Below are positions 7,317-9,247 of a stretch of 9,247 bases of DNA, piece by piece. The notes below the pieces were generated by a model. It worked only from the letters and a program-made list of their open reading frames with translations. It did no database searches and was not told the DNA's origin. Source of the DNA: Patescibacteria group bacterium (GTDB taxonomy: Bacteria > Patescibacteria > Microgenomatia > Levybacterales > UBA12049); contig JAMCTM010000038.1 in the NCBI GenBank assembly GCA_023379465.1, positions 1 to 9,247 on the forward strand, read 5' to 3'. How positions within the stretch are numbered: position 1 is the stretch's first letter; each line of letters starts with the position of its first letter. The translations under genes and the position numbers were made by a program.

Positions 7317-8057
7317 TTGTATAGAATGTTTTCAAGTTTTTTAGATCCGAATTTTCTGGGAGAATTTTTAGCGCTTAATTTCATCTTAGCGTTTGGATAC
7401 ACGATTAATTATCTGAAAAGAAACAAAATCAAACTGTCTTTGTTTTTGGGTTTTGACTTTTTTTTGTTAGCGGCGATAATCCTTACTTATTCAAGAAGTG
7501 CCTTAGTAATGCTTATTATTGGTATGACAATCTTTTTTATTTTATATCGTTTACCCAAAAAATATATATTCGGATTTTTAGCCTTAATTATAGTTTTTGT
7601 TCTTATTTCACCAAGAGCCTTTAAGTCGGAGGGGACAAATTTTTTCAGAGAGTATTCAAGCATGGAAAGATTAGTTTCCGCCGGAAACGCCTTGTCTATT
7701 TTTGCAAGAAACCCCTTAATTGGCATAGGCTTTGACGCCTATAGGTATGCTCAAATTAGATACGGATTTAGAACCGCCAAAACCGCTATTATTAGCCATG
7801 CCGATGCGGGAACAGACAACAGTTTTTTGTTCGTTACGGCAACAACGGGAATAGCAGGTTTAATAGCCTATGTTTTTATGTGGTTAAATATTTTAAAATT
7901 ACAGGCTTTAAAAATTAATCAAAAGAATAAAAATTTAAAGTTAACTGGGATAGTATTTATTTCCTCCGCCCTCGGCTTATTTATCGGCTCATTTTTTATT
8001 AATAGTTTATTTTATCCGTTTATTATGGAGTGGGTGTGGGTTATGGCTTCGATTTAA
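7317..8057 (+). CDS. C-terminal fragment of Wzy/WaaL-like protein
   Basis: This is the downstream half, 246 residues if started at the TTG at 7317 (an ATG follows at 7326). No ribosome binding site precedes either, and family-like sequence extends back to 7218, so this is not a natural start. It holds DPNFLGEFLALNF (10-22), the O-antigen ligase signature LTYSRSALVML (56-66), a loop with SSMERL, then ARNPLIGIGFDAY (130-142) and DNSFLFVTATTGIAGL (167-182). These are the usual markers of the PF04932-type domain. The position where many relatives have His-Asn before the hydrophobic run reads Asp-Asn. Its stop shares the bases TTAA with the stop of the convergent gene. Confidence 0.7.
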   Translation: MYRMFSSFLDPNFLGEFLALNFILAFGYTINYLKRNKIKLSLFLGFDFFLLAAIILTYSRSALVMLIIGMTIFFILYRLPKKYIFGFLALIIVFVLISPRAFKSEGTNFFREYSSMERLVSAGNALSIFARNPLIGIGFDAYRYAQIRYGFRTAKTAIISHADAGTDNSFLFVTATTGIAGLIAYVFMWLNILKLQALKINQKNKNLKLTGIVFISSALGLFIGSFFINSLFYPFIMEWVWVMASI

Positions 8058-8767
8058 GAAGAGTACTTAACCGTTAGATCTTTTTCCGTTGTGTTTCCTG
8101 CACCATCTGTCGCTTTTATTTTTATCTGGTTGTCTCCGTTTGTTAGCGGAAGTTGATAAGAAAAGTCTCCGCTGTCCGAAACTATAGCCCAAAATCCGTT
8201 TATCGTAATCCTAATTCCGGGATCTGTTTTTCCTTTTATCAGGATAGGACTATCGCCTTTTGAAAAAGATTGGCCATCCGTTGGGGCTTCGATAGATAAG
8301 GAAGGATCTTTGTTTGTAAATGTAATAATTTGGGTTTGTGAAAAATCACTCTGGCTATTATTTTTTTGAGCCCTGGTTTTTATAGAGTTTTGTCCCTGAT
8401 TAAGCGTAATATTCTTAAAAATAAACTTACCGTTTTTTTGAGACATTGTTTCACCGATAAGCTCATCATTAATATAGAGTTTTATGTTGTTTTGCGGTGA
8501 AGCAAGACCGGATATGGAAATTTTTGCGCTGTTAGTGGCATAGAGTATAGGGTCTAATATGGGGGGCGATAAAAATTCAGTTTGCTTGGTAGATGTTTTT
8601 GTTTCTTGTTGGGATTTGTTTTCCTCCAGGAAAAGGCTAAGGTTTACTAAAAGAGGTATTCCGAATTTTAAGCCGAAGATCAATATAAGCAGTACTCCAA
8701 AAAGACTTAAGACAAGAGTGATTCTGCTTTCTTTGTCAATTCTCCTTCTTATTCTTGAGCGAATCAT
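8054..8767 (-). CDS. Membrane-anchored protein with two Ig-like (glucodextranase-B/Big-type) domains
   Basis: This 237-residue protein has a very basic N-terminus (MIRSRIRRRIDKESR), one hydrophobic segment at about 17-45 acting as an uncleaved anchor, and a polar Ser/Thr/Gln/Lys linker at 49-66. Two similar beta-sandwich modules follow: about 70-151 (ISISGLASPQNNIKLYINDE, NGKFIFKNITL) and about 155-235 (LIKGKTDPGIRITINGFW, SGDFSYQLPL). The second ends in the typical IKIKATDGAGNTTEKDLTV. Topology by the positive-inside rule puts both modules outside the cell. Such domains bind carbohydrate or partner proteins or act as spacers; no catalytic domain is present, so the function is unknown. The ATG lies 21 bases after the tRNA-Thr gene with only a weak purine stretch as ribosome site, suggesting transcription from the tRNA promoter. 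Confidence 0.85.
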   Translation of the reverse strand: MIRSRIRRRIDKESRITLVLSLFGVLLILIFGLKFGIPLLVNLSLFLEENKSQQETKTSTKQTEFLSPPILDPILYATNSAKISISGLASPQNNIKLYINDELIGETMSQKNGKFIFKNITLNQGQNSIKTRAQKNNSQSDFSQTQIITFTNKDPSLSIEAPTDGQSFSKGDSPILIKGKTDPGIRITINGFWAIVSDSGDFSYQLPLTNGDNQIKIKATDGAGNTTEKDLTVKYSS

Positions 8768-8788
8768 ATTTTTTCTTGTTATTAACTA

Positions 8789-8863
8789 TGGAGCCGTCTG
8801 TCGGATTTGAACCGACAACCTGCGGTTTACGATACCGCTGCTCTACCGTTGAGCTAAGACGGC
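8789..8863 (-). tRNA. tRNA-Thr (anticodon CGU), CCA encoded
   Basis: The minus strand folds as a complete cloverleaf. The acceptor stem GCCGTCT pairs with AGACGGC, the D stem GCTC with GAGC around loop AACGGTA, the anticodon stem GCGGT with ACCGC around loop ATCGTAA, and the T stem GTCGG with CCGAC around TTCAAAT. All stems are fully paired. The variable loop is 5 bases. The anticodon CGT (plus-strand 8829-8831) reads the Thr codon ACG. G1-C72, C2-G71 and G35/U36 agree with known bacterial threonine identity elements. The discriminator is U, followed by an encoded CCA at 8789-8791. It lies between a phosphoribosyltransferase gene and the Ig-like protein gene on the same strand. Confidence 0.96.
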
Positions 8864-8874
8864 ACTTAAATATC

Positions 8875-8903
8875 ATTTTATGAGATTTAAAAAGCTAAAT
8901 CAA
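8875..8903 (-). promoter_or_regulatory. Sigma70-type promoter for tRNA-Thr
   Basis: On the minus strand, TTGATT (8898-8903) and TAAAAT (8875-8880) are spaced by exactly 17 bases, matching -35 (4 of 6) and -10 (5 of 6) boxes. The tRNA begins 12 bases after the -10 box, so the primary transcript would carry only a few extra 5' bases for RNase P to remove. The -35 box sits two bases past the stop of the phosphoribosyltransferase gene. A 6-base inverted repeat (GATTTA/TAAATC, 8884-8901) lies within the spacer and -35 box; it has no T run and is not a terminator. Confidence 0.6.
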
Positions 8904-8905
8904 CC

Positions 8906-9247
8906 TTACTTACTTTTTAAGTATTCCTTGCCATGACCAACAGTCGTATTGATTGGTCTGCCTATTTTACAATATGGGCACTCATCTTCGTCAAATGCCT
9001 CAGCCGCTACAATTCCAAGCTGACTAAATTGGACGCCGATAGTCTTGGAATTTATCTCGTCTGGATTACGATTCACCATAACGCATGCCCAAAGTCTTTT
9101 GCCTCCCGCTTTTCTAACAGCGCCGATAACCTTTTTTAAGGATCCGCCGGTTGTAGTTAAATCTTCTACGATTAAAACATTTTTATTTTTAACCAATTTT
9201 TCGTATCCTCGCTTGAACTCTTGATCTTTATTAAAAATCTGATTTTC
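8906..9247 (-). CDS. pyrE: Orotate phosphoribosyltransferase-like protein, C-terminal part (5' end outside window)
   Basis: The frame is open to the window edge, so 113 C-terminal residues are seen; the TTG at 9196 is internal. The PRPP-binding motif of type I phosphoribosyltransferases is clear: VLIVEDLTTTGGS at fragment residues 24-36, with the two acidic residues E28-D29 and the TTGGS loop that holds the 5-phosphate. Upstream, EFKRGYEKL fits the region just before this motif in PyrE. Downstream come VNRNPDE and a tail with DECPYCKIGRPINTTVGHG (88-106), a Cys-x2-Cys ending I associate with a PyrE-like subgroup. PyrE joins orotate and PRPP to give OMP in pyrimidine synthesis, in the cytoplasm. 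Another purine/pyrimidine phosphoribosyltransferase is possible because the substrate-binding N-terminus is missing. The stop lies 42 bases before the tRNA gene. Confidence 0.8.
   Translation of the reverse strand, partial: ENQIFNKDQEFKRGYEKLVKNKNVLIVEDLTTTGGSLKKVIGAVRKAGGKRLWACVMVNRNPDEINSKTIGVQFSQLGIVAAEAFDEDECPYCKIGRPINTTVGHGKEYLKSK

Larger units (their letters stand above)
6852..8057 (+). pseudogene. O-antigen ligase/polymerase-like (Wzy/WaaL) gene split by an in-frame TAA
   Basis: Read straight through, the frame from the ATG at 6852 to the TAA at 8055 gives a 401-codon polytopic protein, a normal length for Wzy/O-antigen-ligase proteins. Codon 122 (7215-7217) is TAA. The same frame then runs on with sense codons, giving KTCAAGLIALGGYIQFFLYP and later GWDEHLYRMFSSFLDPNF, which fit this family just before its central helices. 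Both halves being in the same frame, with family-like sequence directly after the stop, points to one base change (for example TTA to TAA) rather than two genes or an indel. The protein would polymerise lipid-linked repeat units or ligate glycan outside the membrane. If the stop is real, polymerisation is probably lost or is carried out by another gene. Confidence 0.8.

Noticed and set aside
7487..7726. Antisense 79-codon frame within the Wzy-like gene
   Set aside because: It lies opposite the TYSRSALVML and NPLIGIGFDAY segments, which are convincing on the plus strand.
1..8057. Base-composition shift within the glycan operon as a sign of transfer
   Set aside because: The early genes look somewhat richer in G+C than those after about 3400, but hand sampling of a few lines is too noisy, and hydrophobic membrane proteins bias codons toward T.
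8559..8810. Plus-strand 83-codon frame running into the tRNA gene
   Set aside because: It is antisense to the linker and anchor of the Ig-like protein and overlaps a certain tRNA.
8884..8901. Inverted repeat GATTTA/TAAATC as an intrinsic terminator for the pyrE-like gene
   Set aside because: The stem is only 6 A/T-rich pairs with no following T run, and it overlaps a well-spaced promoter.
8933..9139. Plus-strand 68-codon frame opposite the phosphoribosyltransferase
   Set aside because: The minus strand carries the PRPP-binding motif and Cys-x2-Cys tail, so the plus frame is a shadow.
1..9247. CRISPR arrays, insertion sequences, prophage or defence genes
   Set aside because: No spaced direct repeats, transposase motifs, terminal inverted repeats or recognisable defence domains are seen; nearly all the DNA is accounted for by the genes listed.

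Overview
The window looks like a piece of a Patescibacteria (CPR) chromosome, most likely from the Microgenomates side. This is an inference, not a search result. It rests on the A/T-rich sequence, the tightly packed genes with ATGA overlaps and almost no Shine-Dalgarno signals, the types of glycosyltransferase present, and a lone tRNA gene with encoded CCA. UAA and UGA both end genes here in the normal way, so I see no sign of a recoded genetic code.

Positions 1-8057 (+ strand) are the distal part of a surface-glycan operon. In order it holds: the C-terminal end of a GT4 glycosyltransferase; a large fusion of a cytoplasmic GT2 domain to a polytopic GT-C membrane domain; a compact WaaE/KdtX-like GT2; a polytopic membrane protein of GT-C type with a soluble C-terminal tail; a second, GT39-like GT-C protein; and an O-antigen ligase/polymerase-like (Wzy/WaaL) gene broken by one in-frame TAA. 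Genes are separated by 23 bases or overlap by 4, except for a 90-base gap before the GT39-like gene, where I suspect a frameshift has cut off its first transmembrane helix. Inferred division of labour: GT4 and GT2 domains build a glycan or lipid-linked sugars on the cytoplasmic face, the GT-C proteins add sugars outside from polyprenyl-phosphate donors, and the Wzy-like protein polymerises or ligates the product. No flippase, sugar-nucleotide synthesis gene or polymer exporter is visible here.

Positions 8054-9247 (- strand) are a separate convergent unit. Reading in its own direction: the end of an orotate phosphoribosyltransferase-like gene, a good sigma70-type promoter, tRNA-Thr(CGU), and a single-pass membrane protein carrying two small Ig-like/beta-sandwich domains outside the cell. 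The latter ends tail-to-tail with the glycan operon, the two stop codons sharing one TTAA. No intrinsic terminator is evident at the junction.

I found no CRISPR array, insertion sequence, phage gene, toxin-antitoxin pair or recognisable new defence system. The points most worth checking are the nonsense codon in the Wzy-like gene, the suspected frameshift one gene earlier, the GT2/GT-C fusion, and the tRNA leading directly into a protein gene.
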